From Isoetes taiwanensis (Eukaryota > Streptophyta > Lycopodiopsida > Isoetales > Isoetaceae), in contig JAJEKV010000046.1 of NCBI GenBank assembly GCA_021234155.1, positions 7,943,012 through 8,007,011 of the forward strand: DNA of 64,000 bases, in the 5' to 3' direction. Shown here piece by piece: positions 36,325 to 49,640 of the stretch. The position numbers and the translations under genes were made by a program. The notes beneath the pieces were generated by a model. That model saw nothing but the letters and a program-made list of their open reading frames with translations, was not told the DNA's origin and made no database searches. Positions within the stretch are counted from its first letter, which is position 1. Every line of letters starts with the position of its first letter.

Positions 36325-36967
36325 AACTTGCTTTGCAAGCATTAGCCCCTTGGGCAAAACTGGCTATTATGCCTTTACTTCAGAACTTGCTTTGCAAGCA
36401 TTAGCCCCTTGGGCAAAACTGGCTATTATGCCTTTACTTCAGGGCCTTGCCCCAATACTTGTCCCAACTGTAACAGGTTGATCGTGCATTTATTGGTCCA
36501 TTTCATGGCATAAAAACCCTGTTGCTGCGAGAAATCTGCAACAGCTAATACATGGCAATTGAGGTGGCACAACGTACATGACAATTGAGGAGGATACCTT
36601 TCCAAGCCTGAGCTTTGACACTACAACCATCATTAGAATCCGCAAAACTTTCAAAACTCACAGGTAATCTCAAATTTTTCTGCTATTAATGGAGCATTAC
36701 CCATTAACATGATCATTTGAGACACACAAATAAGGTATCTCTTACTATGGTTGTTATGCATCAACTTGCTTAATATTTAGTGTCTTTTTTAAAGTTACTG
36801 CCTTGCAAGAGATCTGCTAATGTGGTAAGTAGTTATTCTTCTTACGAATTAACTATGATTCGAAACCTGAACTTGCTTTGCAAGTGTTAGCCCCTTGGGC
36901 AAAACTGGCTATTATGCCTTTACTTCAGGGCCTTGCACCGATATTTTTCCCAACTGTAACAGGGTGA
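36325..36967 (+). repeat. Triplicated module with preserved reading frame
   Basis: Copies start at 36,325, 36,384 (59-base period) and 36,870. The second and third copies encode LALQ(A/V)LAPWAKLAIMPLL then QGLAPI--PTVTG and stop at the same place (TGA ending 36,481 and 36,967). Each is preceded by a possible acceptor (CTTCAG). The hydrophobic 33-residue end is unrecognised. Confidence 0.6.
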
Positions 36968-37291
36968 TCATTTATTCTACTCATCAATTCCATGGCATCT
37001 ACTGGAGATAACATTATGATAAAGGGATAAACTACCGTTCTACATCTCCAAATATGTGCTAATTGATGCATGCTGACCCTAGCATTGGTCAAACAACTTC
37101 TTTTTATCCCAGATCCATGAGTAAAGACATTCATAAACAAAGGCTTTGATGAGGACATTTAAGGCACAAAGGTAATACGTAACCTTTTCACAAGATTGAG
37201 CTTCGGGATAGCTATCACTATTAGGGCACTCAAATTATACAGTGTATGACTAAATTTGCTCAGATTTGCAATAAATGATAGTGGGTGTGGG

Positions 37292-37316
37292 GGGTCCTTA
37301 TGTAGAATAGGGACCC
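37292..37316. repeat. Family B terminal hairpin
   Basis: GGGTCCTTAT-GTAGA-ATAGGGACCC, a stem of about 9-10 bp. It precedes GAGGTAGGGCATTTTTATAT at the unit border, mirroring the layout of family A. Confidence 0.6.
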
Positions 37317-37376
37317 TCCCTCCTTTCTACATACGCAGACCAGCTCATGCCTTCCTAGGTTGAGGTAGGGCATTTT

Positions 37377-37407
<31 letters not shown>

Positions 37408-40400
37408 CCAAACGAAGTTTGTCAAGTCTTAAGGTTGATGTGCTCACTTTTGAAAAAAGGGAACATAAAAAATTGGGCAAGGGAACCACTTCTAAAAATT
37501 GGGCGGTTGGAGCCGCTTCTAAAAATTGGCAATGAAGGCACTTCTATAATGAGGTTGCTAAGGTTTAATGACCAATTACAGGCTTGTGCAAGCATCTTGG
37601 ACCAAGGTGAAATTACAAAGACTACGCCTACGTGAAGTTGGAATATGTGTGCCCCGATGTAAACGAACCAAATGTACAAGTTGGTGGAACCATATGACTT
37701 GTGAGTGGTTTTATTTATAGTATGCCTAGCCTTGTCACTTCAAGACAATCGAGAGATAAAGGTTTCAGATTCATGATGTATCTATTGCCTTGGATAATAC
37801 CATTGGGGAGTAATGAATAATGCATGCACTTAGACGATGCGGCAGACATGCAATTTGTAAGCAATTTGTGGCAAATATTTGGCATATGAGGTTTCTGGAA
37901 ACATTGGCTAAGTTTCAAGAATAAGGTACTGGTCTATGTAAAGTACACAAGGAAGTTGAGAAAGAGCAGACATATGAACAAAAATGGCATAAAGAAATGG
38001 GGGTCACGCCTCTTTAGTCTCTGCTTGCTTTAATTTGGGAAGGACCATTTATGAAGTCTCTGCTTGTGCAAAAACCAGTTATGCAGGTTGGCAAGATGTT
38101 GATCTAAAGCTTTAACAACATGGATTGGCAAGATGTTGATCTACAGTTTTAACAGCATACTTGGTGAATGTTCGACGAGTCTTGTGAATGAATCTTTAAG
38201 GGGAACTTGCATGGATACTGTCTTTGGACATGACTAGCCTTTTTTGGAATAATCGCCACTAAGCTATGTGCTTCTAAATTTGCAATTAGACTCTAGCGAC
38301 ATGTTCTAACAAGGGTTGACATGTTCTAACAAGGGTTTACATGTTCACATGCACTAGCGGAAGGTATTAGCAAGGGGTGAGCAATATCTAACTTGTTCAT
38401 TTAAGCTAAGGATTTGATTCATTTTACCTTTTGCATGGTCATCTATGGCAGAAAATGTTAAGGTAAAAAATAAGGTGGGCTTCACTTTGTAAGAAAGTAC
38501 ATGCAACCTTTTAGTGCATGCTTGCCACTTGGCTTTTAAATGATTTAATGAGCTTGCATGCCTTTCTTACTAAATTTTATTTGGCATCTAGTAATGCTCT
38601 TCATGGGCACCGTAGGACACCTATTGCTTTATTATTGTGGGCTTCTAGCTTTGTTCTAAGGGACACATGAAGGGCACAAAAAAGGTACGTAACTTGCTAA
38701 CAAAAGGGCATTTCATTGTTATGACTTAAGGGGTGATATTGGAGACGTGGGATCTTTGTTAAATCAAGGTTATTAAAATACAATGGTTGTACAAAAAATG
38801 ATTTTAGGGCAAGTAGTGACAGAACGTGGCATCCAAACCCTAAACTGTTTGTGTGAAGAGAATCTGAGCAGAGCCGGATGGCTCGGGTATGACCGCCAAG
38901 CTTTTTGGCAGCAGGAAATCCGTCAGTTTACAGTGACAATCCGTTGTTATTCTATGGCAAGCAGGAGAATCCATGGCACAGAAGGAAAATCCGTGGCATA
39001 GCCCCATTGCATTGTTTCTGATAGATTCTTTTTCAATTCCTTTTGCGAAACCAGCAATTGGCATCCAAAGAGAGGTCATTAGTAATGCTGAAAGCTCATT
39101 CAAGCGTATCCACCAGCACTAATATAGCTGATTTCTTTGAAGCTGAGGAGCACATAAAAAATATTCAAGAAGTTTCGACATCCAATGCAACCAGGTTCAG
39201 TAATGTATCTTTAAGATAATTATATAACTGAAATCTCATTTCTACTGTCTTCGCTGAAATTTATAGCACTTGCTCTCTTTGGGGCATAACTAGCTCTCTT
39301 TGGGGCATAACTAGGTGTTTTAACATGATCTTTCAGGAAATGGAAACTTGGTTTCTAAACCTTGATAGTTTGCTTGTGTAGATCAACAGTTTTGCTAGCA
39401 TTGCTTCTGAAATTAAATCATAGCCTAGCTACTGTTGGTAGATTGCATGGTTTTGTTGCTTATAATCTGAAAATTTTGTTGCTTATACTGCCTACAAATG
39501 GTAAGGAAGTATGCAGGTTGAAAAATTGCAGCAGAATGCATTTTATATGCTTATGGATTAGTTTATTCCTCCCCAGAGGTTTCCCTTTCACTATAACCAT
39601 ATGGGTAACTGTGGACTTGTACTGAGGCATGGCCTACAATTTATTTTGAGCTCTTATAATTATTTGGTAAAGGGTGATGAGCCGAGTAGAGTTATAGCTT
39701 ACCTGTCATTGCTGGTCTAGTTACCTTGTTTAAAGCTAACTTAGGCTTGGTTCAATGCAGGTAACCAACTTTACTCTTCCAAATATGCTCGTATTTGGTT
39801 TAGGATGAAGTCTTGACGTCAAGAAAATTTTGCTACCGCAATACCTCAGAAACGTGGATTTACATTTGACATATTCTGGTTTGCTTTATGCTTTCACTAA
39901 AAAGTGGTAAGTGTTATAGCTGAACACGTGGATAAAAATCTTACAACGCTGCCTTATTTTGTTTGCTATTAAGCATGACATGAGTATTTGAGATCTTTTT
40001 GTGGTTTTGAAAAGCGGGATGACCTATGTTGTAAACTGCTTGCTTTTAAGCATGACATGAATATCTGAGACATTTCTATGAGATATTTTTTAAGAAAAGA
40101 ATTTAAGACTATTTGGGATCATTTTTAAGCATACTGCATGATTGGAGTATGGAACATATGACTTGGGGTCCTTTTTAGAAAAATTCTAATGAGTAAAGCA
40201 ACAAATCTATAAATATGAGCAGAATTTGGGAAATATTTTCGGGTTTGTTAAAAAGATTGTGGAATTTAAAACACATAAGATACTAGTGGGGAAAGAACTT
40301 TGAATTTGGATTCAAAGGTTTTAAAGGCTTAAAATTGTATTTGTTTAAACACAGCGGTACAATGGAAATTCAAGATATGGAATTTGATGGTAAATATTTG

Positions 40401-40605
40401 CATAAGGATGCGTATGATCTATGATCCTAAATTTAGAACGACATGATAAGGTTTCTTGCATGTTTCAAGGATATAATGATTTAAAATGCTGGTTCCTAAG
40501 GCTCCCCTAGTTTGACTAGGGACTGATAAGTTCTCTTTGGCTTTAAGCTTTATGTTTAAGGCCAAGGGAATGGTCTGTACGTTCTGGGAACGGAAAGGCT
40601 TCGGA
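37408..40605 (+). mobile_element. Family B unit, copy B2 (3'-truncated)
   Basis: Near-identical to 32,769-35,968. It stops at CTTCGGATATAT, where an (AT)n and the ACAAGT block take over. The last ~1.4 kb of the unit is absent. Confidence 0.9.
38783..39001 (+). CDS. Family B SAP-like ORF (copy B2)
   Basis: 72 codons. The stretch TLNCLCEENLSRAG followed by DRQAFWQQEIRQF aligns loosely with ELCRLHNLDPNKDAGG in family C. Just downstream, a different frame gives NIADFFEAEEHIKNIQEV ending at ACCAG|GTTCAG (~39,190). The splice-like exon end matches those of families A, C and D. Copy B1 (~34,150-34,560) has small indels at CTG and CCG. Assignment is by pattern, not by a firm domain match. Confidence 0.28.
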   Translation: MVVQKMILGQVVTERGIQTLNCLCEENLSRAGWLGYDRQAFWQQEIRQFTVTIRCYSMASRRIHGTEGKSVA

Positions 40606-40729
40606 TATATATATATATATATATATACAAGTCTTTGTACTATGTAGGGCCTGTATGAAGTTGAATGTACATGTTTTCAGGATTGTAGCTAGTCGATTGT
40701 ACGAGCCAATCTCACTAAGATTCATTAGA
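40606..40729 (+). other. (AT) tract and ACAAGT block
   Basis: A short (AT) run of ~20 bases followed by ACAAGTCTTTGTACTATG. Same border type as at 255, leading here too into an AGATTCC satellite. Confidence 0.6.
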
Positions 40730-41470
40730 GTATGTGTGAGATTCCATAAGATTTTAGAAGCTTTGTTTCTACTTCACTAGATTTTATAAATGTTCGCAAA
40801 TTTCGTGCAAATCCATTGACTTTTCATAAAGGTGAACATGGTTTTGATAGACTTTCTACGACAGTCATTCATGCAAAGATTCCTATAGATCCCTTGGCAT
40901 TCTATAAGGATCTCGTTAGATTCCCCCAGATTCCCTTACATCTCCTTAAGGTTCTTAAGGTTCCACAAGATTCTGCTAGATTCTTTGATATTCTATGAAG
41001 AATCAGTCGGGCTCTTCAATATTCCCTTAATATTCTCTTACAACCCCTTAATATTTCAATAAGTTCTCTAAGATTCCTCTAGATTCACTTAAGATTCTCC
41101 AAGAGTCTCATAGATGCCTTAGAATTCTATGAATATTCTCCTAGATTATCAAAGGTTCTATAAAGAATCCCTTACATTCTCCAACATTTCCTTAAGATTC
41201 TCCCTGGCTCCCCTAAGATCCAAGAATCCTATAGACTTTCTAAGATTATATGAAGATTCCCCTGCATTCTCTAAGATGTCAATAGGTTCCTCAAGATTCT
41301 TCTAGATTCCTTCAAGTTTCTTTGAGATTCTATCAAGGTTCCCTCAAATTCTCCTTGATACCCTGAAGATTTTATCAGATTCTACAAAGATTCCCCTAAA
41401 TTTTCTAATATTCTATGGAGATTCACCTAGATCCAAAGTCCAAGATTCATTAAGCTTCCTTGTGATTAAA
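40730..41470. repeat. Degenerate AGATTCC satellite
   Basis: About 740 bases of diverged units (AAGATTCCCC, TAGATTCACTTAAGATTC). Adjacent to the ACAAGT block. Confidence 0.85.
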
Positions 41471-42399
41471 TAAAGAATCCTTTAAGTGTGTTTCCTACAC
41501 TTTACCATGACTCTTTAGTTGGTGGTTTGCTTTGTTGATATTGGAGTCCCATCCATTACTCACTATTTTTAGTAAACCCAGACTATAAATACATGCCTGG
41601 CAAATGTCGGGCATTAGTGAAGGGAGTTTGTAAACTCAAGAGAATGATATATTGTTTTTTAATCTATTTGTAGGCCTTTGGCTTCCTAGAAGGGTATAAA
41701 TATGATGGGTACTCATGATGAAGTGTTATACAAATTAAACATTGGCATGAAGAATAACATAATAGATGAATCAGCAAAATAGGGATTGTTGAGCATGGGG
41801 AATGGGTAGAATTAACGAGGTCATAGGTTCATGAAACTATTTATATTTGCAAGGTAGGTTGCAAGCACCACATATCACACTGTCTAATACTACACCTCGT
41901 TCTCATTATTTTATCCCAAAAACCTGCAATATTTCATTTGGAAGGGTTTTCATGCATGGTTGCTCTTTTTGTATGCAAAATCGTATTTTTTGTATGTTTG
42001 AGGAGCTTGAGGTTTTAGATGGTTTGTCGATGTCGTGCATGCTATGGAAAAGGAATCCAATGTGTCTGGGCAGCTGTTGTGGTTGATTGCTTTTTGAAAC
42101 CTGTGGCAGAATGCTATGTCGTATTTGTTCCTATCCGATTGCATCCAGAGCAATGCTTGCATCCAAAAGAGATGCTTGCTTTTTTCTTCTTGCCTTATTG
42201 GTTTCTCTGTGAGACAGCCCATCTCTCTTTTCTCATTCCGACATGTCATTCCAACAGTTCATACTGGTCCATGCTACCATTGGATTTTTTTATTTTTTTA
42301 TTTTGGCAAAATAATTTCAATACCACACGTTTGATCCAGATTATAAAGTGGCTTCTTAAGTCAACATATTAATGGCCATCGATTTGACACAATAAAATT
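41471..42399. other. No gene recognised
   Basis: Overlapping ORFs of 72-117 codons on both strands at 41,847-42,372, none with recognisable domains or consistent splice borders. Confidence 0.4.
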
Positions 42400-43170
42400 A
42401 TGATAACAAAAGGTGACAACAAAAGGGAACTACATACTCTCCTAGCACAAAGCATTGAATTCCCGCCATACATCAAGAATAATATTGTTTTTTGTTCAAA
42501 ACATTTTGGGCCTAGTTGTATTGGTTTATTTGATTATAATTTGTGCATATTGCAATCAACATTTTACACTTTAGGGCCAAGGAATCGAACCTCAGATCAA
42601 GCAATGCCATAATCTAGTGACACGTGAGCACCTGATGCAAAGGGACACCTCCCCACTACCTGTATACATAGACCATACATAATAATCACTTTTAAAAAAT
42701 AAACACACCTAGGTCCACCCTTCTAACTTGCAAAATCAGATCTTTAGGTTTATATTGTACATTTATCCAAAGACGTTGTTCGTATTAAATATTATAATAC
42801 TACGAAGTCTGCAGCATCTTTAAATCTTTGATCTAGTATGCAAATGAAGACTCGTTTGATTTTCTAACATTACTGATCCTTTTGTGCAATTCTTCAACCA
42901 TGTAGGGGATTTGCTAGCTTCAACACCGATTGATGATGCACATTGAGATTTATGGTGATAACAAAAGGGTACATACTCGTAGCTCAAAGCATTGAATTCC
43001 CACCAAACATCAAGAATAATATTGTTTTTTGTTCAAAACATTTTGGGCCTAGTTGTATTGGTTTATTTGGTAAATCGTCAAATACTTTCCTTTTATAATT
43101 TGTACATATTGCAATCAACATTCTACACTTTAGGGTTAAGGAATCAAACCTCAGATCAAGCATACGAGTG
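42400..43170 (+). repeat. ~200-bp direct repeat (42,400-42,602 and 42,957-43,163)
   Basis: Shared segments include AAGAATAATATTGTTTTTTG and AAACATTTTGGGCCTAGTTG. The second copy has ~17 extra bases. Not coding. Confidence 0.85.
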
Positions 43171-43186
43171 AAGAATGTAAGTTCAC

Positions 43187-43284
43187 CAGCAGACCAAACT
43201 GCAATAAATGTGTACAACATTAGCAAGAGTGATGCTGGAAGACCAAACTGCAATAAATGTGTACACCATTAGCAAGAGTGATGC
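43187..43284. repeat. ~49-bp tandem duplication
   Basis: AGACCAAACTGCAATAAATG and TTAGCAAGAGTGATGCTG occur twice in tandem. On the minus strand the unit lies in an open, hydrophobic frame of unknown nature (43,220-43,489). Confidence 0.8.
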
Positions 43285-43605
43285 TGAAGACTTCTGCAAT
43301 TGTGCGCCATACTCCATAATGTGCTGATATAGCAAACACATAAACGCACAAAAGTGTTGTCGATGCACATAATTTCTCTGCATTCCAAAAGAAACCATGA
43401 GCGTTAAATATTTTGCAAGTAACAAACGATATACAATAATGAGAACAACACGTTAATACATTTGAAGACTTTAGGATTCTGAAAAACATCTACTCTTTCA
43501 TGCATAACAAATGCATGCCATACCTTTTGCCATACGAATCCTAAAGCAAAGGAAAAACAATAACGATCCAATCTATTTTCTCAATTTCTCTGTTAGAGTA
43601 GAGCT

Positions 43606-44542
43606 GTGGCTATGTGCTTGCCTGGACTTGGCCCATTAATCTCGTATTTTTTTCCTGCTATTATTCTACACATTCTGTTTTGCTTTCGGCTTGTGTTAAC
43701 TGGTGCATTCCTCCTTCAGACTTATCTCATTTTGCTACTCTTCATCTCCTTGGAAGGTGCTTCATACCTTTTCTACCGCCATAGCATCCCTAAATCTTTC
43801 CCCTATGAAATGAGATTCCCAATGTCCCATCACAGACGCTTGAGAAGTGACTTCTACCATCTTGGAGGTGTCCCCAATGCTATCGCTATTTGTAAAACCA
43901 AATTTGCCCAAAGATATATAACTAGCTCAGATAATTTAGAGCAAACACAAGCGAAAAGGATCAATATTATCTTTCATTCTCGCTCTATGCGGATGATGAT
44001 TTTGTCATAAATCATTGCCCGTAAGGCCTCCTGCTCAATTAATCTAATTTAGGATAAAAACGTATGGTTGGGGACTGCATCAAAGGGTTCTAAAAAATGT
44101 GATCCACGGTGACAAATTTCCTACTAAAGCCGGTCTATTATGCTGCTCTAAGAAAATTTTGAGACCTCCTAACATGCCATATCCGGTTGGTTTATTGGGT
44201 CTCCAACCTTTAAAAGTATTTGATAATAATGAGGTATTCGGTCGAGAGAGACTAAGCGTGGTTTCTTGCACACATTTCTTCATATGTTCAATATTACGGG
44301 ATGTCCTCATCCATGAAGACGTTTCAAAGAGCCATTCTCATCAATGGAGGGCATATTCCATAATCTTTGCAATTCCTATATTGGTGATTTCAAGTTTAGC
44401 TGAATTCTTGGCCTTTATCTCGGCCCATCAATTCTGTACCAAGCTTGCCAATTGTGTTAAGCACCTCCAATCTTTGCCCTTTGGGGCTCCCCGATCCGGG
44501 AACTTTATAACCGTTGGACCTTCGGTTAGATCAGAAGAATAG
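43606..44542 (+). CDS. Two unassigned ORFs (43,606-44,010 and 44,099-44,542)
   Basis: 134 and 147 codons. The first has two or three hydrophobic stretches in residues 5-60 (FFPAIILHILFCFRLVLTG). The second has one around residues 95-112. No family, domain or splice context is recognised, and both could be chance in AT-rich DNA. Confidence 0.2.
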
Positions 44543-45136
44543 AATAGACAAAATCAGATATCACAAGGATTATGATTGGCATCATTTGGTAAAAAGGGTG
44601 AACAATTGTGTCGACAAAAGGGCCCATGCAAAAGGGCACAGCACACATTATGGGACTGATATGGAACTCTCTTAAATTGGGAAAACATGGAACTGTTTTG
44701 TATATCAAAACATAGATAATATATGACGTAGGAACTTCAGATGCTTGTCAAATGATATGGGAATATTGTTCTAATCTAGGATTACAGAATGTTTAAGTCC
44801 AGTATTAGATTAGCATGTCCCTCCATCATAACTTCTACAAATTAAAGAAAATCACCCTGTTTTCTTACGAGAAATGGAGCTTACTTGTCGTGATAAATAG
44901 ACTGTAAAGAAAGAGATCCACCACCAGCTTTTCCCGTACTTCTGCCTCATCTCTGCAAATCTCCAGTCTTCCCCTTTGCCCCAGTTCCAGTCTTCTCTTC
45001 GAAAATATCAATGCGTAAGTCTAATGCTCCATATCCAGACCAAAGTAAGGACTACTCTGGATCTGAATGGATCGCTCTTAGCAGACGGGTGTGCTGCATA
45101 ATAATGGGCCATCATAACAGGTAGGATCAATCAGCT
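44543..45136. other. No gene recognised
   Basis: Nothing beyond short ORFs. Confidence 0.4.
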
Positions 45137-45700
45137 TTATAAAAGCAAATACATAGAGTAGGTCATTTTCTCTAGAATAGAAAAATAATTTGGAGAAAAC
45201 GAACTTACCCATGTGCTACCCTGCACCAAGCTGATGATCCAGAACAAAATATTGACGTTGAGGAAGAAAATAATATTGAGCAGAACGATGGGATGAGCGT
45301 ATCCCCATGAACAAACATGTTGCCACCGGATTTGCCAATGCTGGGGTGGATGTTGCAATCCGGCAGGGCATGCATGCAGAAACAGAGCATAGAACAGGGA
45401 GCAGGGTATAGCTACCACCAATGCAAGGGCTGCATTGAACAGATTGCTGTTTCGCTTCCCATTTCTCTGCTCGCTTCAATCCATCTCCAAAAACTTCCTG
45501 CTTCAGTCCCGATTTCCACTTCGGCACCTATGCAAAAGCAATAACCCAAGATATGGAAAATTTGCAGAAGCCGGACCTTCATCCCTCCCCGGTGTCTGCT
45601 CTTTGATGCCAAAAATGAATGCTCTAGCCATGGCTGCAAGTAGCTATGGCGGCAGCATCAACAACGCGCAGGCCGCCAATTTTGAGAATTGTGATTTTTA
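45137..45700 (-). other. GC-richer exon-like stretch, unassigned
   Basis: Several overlapping minus-strand ORFs (75-103 codons) occur in a locally GC-richer stretch. One frame starts MARAFIFGIKEQTPGRDEG near 45,635. It could be a 5' exon of a host gene cut by the Helitron-like element at 45,711, but no family is recognised. Confidence 0.2.
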
Positions 45701-45710
45701 GAAAAATAAC

Positions 45711-46200
45711 ATCTATCTAATAATAAAAGGCGTACTGCCACCTCATCCCACAGCATTTTAATGTGGGCTTATTAATCAACGGTCTAGAATGCCCACGTGG
45801 AGATCCGACGACCAAGACTCGCCACTTTGTCTCTTCCAAAATTAAATGCTCTTGAATACTATTTGCCACATCATAGTTGAGATTAATAATGGTCAGACTT
45901 TTTAAATAACGGTTTTATTAGATGCCCTGTTGAGATTAATAATGGTCAGACTTTTTAAATAACGGTTTTATTAGATGCCCTAATTTGAAGGGCATAGATC
46001 AAATGCCCCTAAAATTACACCTTCCTTGAAGTTTCCCAAAATAAATGGATGGCTAGGATTTCTCTTTCCGCCCTTGATCCAACAGTCTGGGGATGGGGTG
46101 CATGCCCCATGCATGCCCCCATGAAGATCTAATGGTTACAACTTCGCCACCTCGCAGCCTTTCTAACAAACGGCCTAGATTCATTTGAGTATATAGACAA
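45711..46200 (+). mobile_element. Small Helitron-like element, near complete
   Basis: Starts TCTATCTAATAATAAAAGGC, a typical plant Helitron-type 5' end, with GCCACCTCA close by. It contains a 54-bp tandem duplication (45,875-45,985) and the GCATGCCCCATGCATGCCCC core. It ends near AACGGCCTAGATTCATTTG-AGTATATAGAC before an (AT) tract. No protein. The 3' end lacks a clear CTRR after a hairpin, so the exact border is uncertain. Confidence 0.55.
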
Positions 46201-47156
46201 GGTATATATATATATACCACGAATTCTGTCTTGTCTTTAGCCTAGTTGGGACTAAAATAATAGACACATCCTTTGTATGAGGTTATTTCTTAGCTTAATG
46301 ACCAGATATATGATTAAAAGTTAAAAATGGAGTCAATTATTACTGTAGGTGAACCTCTATTTTGAGGATAGTTAAAATTTCCAATATTTTGATCTCCAGA
46401 TATACTGTTACTACTTGGGCTGATAGCGCAAGTTAGCCATGATCTAGTATTACTTGTTTTCATAAGAATTTAATTGTACTGGGCTATCCATAAATTTTTG
46501 GCTTTGGTCAAAATATACAGAATTGGGGTCTATGAATTGTGGCTCATAAAATATGAAAAATAATCTGTAAGGTGTTTGTTTAATTTGGCATAATAATAAT
46601 TAGGCTACCAAGTGTGCATCAATTTTCTACCACATATATGGGAAGATATGTTAACATTTTCAAATAAAGGTTCCTATGGCGACAATGGTATTTGTCCTAA
46701 TACAGCACAAATGCAGTACAAAATGTTAAACTATTAATGAGTGTTCAATTTTCGTAGTATAATAAGAAAAATTTCATTTTTTAACCTAGGTTTCATTTTT
46801 AACATAAGTTTCTCTCGTAACCTAATTTCTATCTTACCCTAATATTCCGGACGCTCACATTGCGGATGTTCTAGGGTAAATCCCTACGGCGATCAGTTCT
46901 AAATCAAGATGGTAATATACAGTTGGCGAATTTCTGTTATGATTACGACTCTATCTCAATAAATCTGTTATTTGCATGTCAATCTTAACCAGCCATTTGC
47001 ACAGGTAATATCCTACGACTGGAGGCTAATGCGAAGCTCTTACAAGCTTAACTATGCTGGTTTCTTAGCAAATAACCTCAGCAATTACGGTAATCTGGCT
47101 TAACATTTGTATAAATATAATGCTTCCATTCTCTGAAAATTTCAGAGGTTGCAAGA

Positions 47157-47471
47157 ATGACAGGGCGCCCAGAGGGGTCACAGAACAAAGGTCACACTAG
47201 AGGGAAGCTCATAGAGTTTCTCAGAAGAGCTGGAATCGAGCATCCTAGCCCGCAGCCCACCAAAGCTCAACTGCTTGAGCTTTGTAGATTGCATAATCTT
47301 GATCCAAACAAGGACGCTGGTGGAACCAGTATTACTAGATTCATCCCTGTTCTTCAGAATTGTGCTAATGCCCCTAAAGCAAAGGAGATTGCAGACAATG
47401 AAATTGAAGTGGTGGCGGATTCCACTAATGAAGATCTGGACTTATCTGATGATGACGTGCAGCCTAATCAG
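47157..47471 (+). CDS. AT-hook plus SAP-like exon of family C
   Basis: After a good acceptor (AAAATTTCAG at ~47,145) the ATG opens MTGRPEGSQNKGHTRGKLIE. GRPEGSQNKG is an AT-hook-like DNA-minor-groove motif (residues 3-12). PTKAQLLELCRLHNLDPNK (34-52) resembles the SAP DNA-binding helix pair. The rest is acidic (EDLDLSDDDVQPNQ). The exon ends at CAATCAG|GTGAAT. The family D exon shares the same layout and ends with the same DVQPNQ. No start-to-stop gene can be assembled, and the downstream exon is unknown. The role is presumably DNA binding for the element; the SAP reading is inference. Confidence 0.45.
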
Positions 47472-48442
47472 GTGAATTTCTTTTTTAAGTAAGTTAGCTG
47501 CACTATTTCTTTACTGAAGCATAAAGAGCAGGGCAGCAGTATTCTTTATTGCTGTTGGTTTGGGATTATTTATAGTTTTGCCTCTTATTTATTCATCTAA
47601 CTCACGAATTTTACTGGGTCTAAGGCATATTACTAATGAATTTGTAAGATACTGTCATAAATAAGTATGGTGTAGTATTAGACATTGATTATATGTCTGC
47701 TTCTAGGGCACATTTGGGAGTTGAGTACTGCCTGTTGAAATCTGTATTTCTTGGATAATAGTTGTAAGACAGGTAGAATATATATGCAGTATCTGCAAAA
47801 TTACAATAGTCAGCATTCTCTCATGATATCTCTTAAGTTAACCATAGATGTCTTTAAATTTTATGCTCTACTGATTAAACATGGGTTGCACTCCATGAAT
47901 AAATCGGTTGCTGGTAGAAATCTGTATACCTTTTAATAGTTGTAATGCAGGTCGAATATATTGGCATATGGTAAATTTGGCATTATCTATTAACTTGTTT
48001 ACTGGTTAACATTCCTGCATGATATATCATAGGGTAACAATGGATATCTTTAAATCCCATGCTTATTATATGCTGTGGGCACCATTTTTTATTATAGCTA
48101 GTGATCTACTTTAATTACCTATAGGCTCTAGGCTTAAGTATCTTTATGATGTAATCTAGATTAGCCTTATGATATAAACTAACCTTGTTAAGCAGTAGAT
48201 GACCAGATTATCATGTATTAATTCATAAAGTTAACTCTGGAACAGCAGTAGTAATTATATAAACTGGTAGAATCTCTAGTTATGGTAATATTGATATCCT
48301 CATATGTAGTAATAGATGATTATGCATATCTGACCTGTGGTTCTAAATCATCTAAACTGTCCTTCTAAATTATCTGAACTGTCTTTTTAATTATGATGGT
48401 TTCTTATAACTCTTGTCATTAATTGTTTTGTTATCTGTGGGT

Positions 48443-48545
48443 AAAGGGCTGAAAATGCCAAGTGTGTTTATTGCTTACCTGCTAGTCAATTTCAGGATTA
48501 CCCAGTAGGCTAATCTCTGATCTGTTTGACTGCAGGTAACCAAAC
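48443..48545 (+). other. Conserved CAGGTAA block, family C
   Basis: AAAGGGCTGAAAATGCCAAGT, TTGCTTACCTGC, GGATTACCC, TAGGCTAA and TTTGACTGCAGGTAACCAAA. Ordered as in the other families. Confidence 0.78.
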
Positions 48546-48977
48546 ACGCTTCTCCCATGCATTTGCATTTGAGTGTGGTTGCGACTTGTCTTAATGCTTG
48601 AAGATCTGTTTAAGACTGTAAAATTATTGTATATATTTGTATTTGACAAATATACGAAAGGTAAATATTTTCCTATTACCCTTTGGAGTACTTGGTTCTA
48701 TCCCCTGATGTAAAACTATTTACCATTTTCTAAATTATTTATTATCATTTCATTCTTTCTTACATTATATTTGGAGTTGAATTATTAAAGATTTGTGCAT
48801 TCTCTATTTTTTAGGGAACTTAGGAATATGGGACAATTTTTCTTAACTTAGAATATTTAATCTTTTCTTATGGAATTCAAGGTCTCTTAATGCCCCCCTT
48901 TTCTAAGGGTCAGATAAGTCCATTAGTCTTTAGAGGTTAATTGGATGTCTTCTCTAATTGAGGTTAGTTTAGGCTGA

Positions 48978-49640
<663 letters not shown>

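Noticed and set aside
44099-44542. 147-codon ORF as a membrane protein gene
   Set aside because: Only one hydrophobic stretch, no conserved motif, and an equally open antisense frame; kept only as an unassigned ORF.
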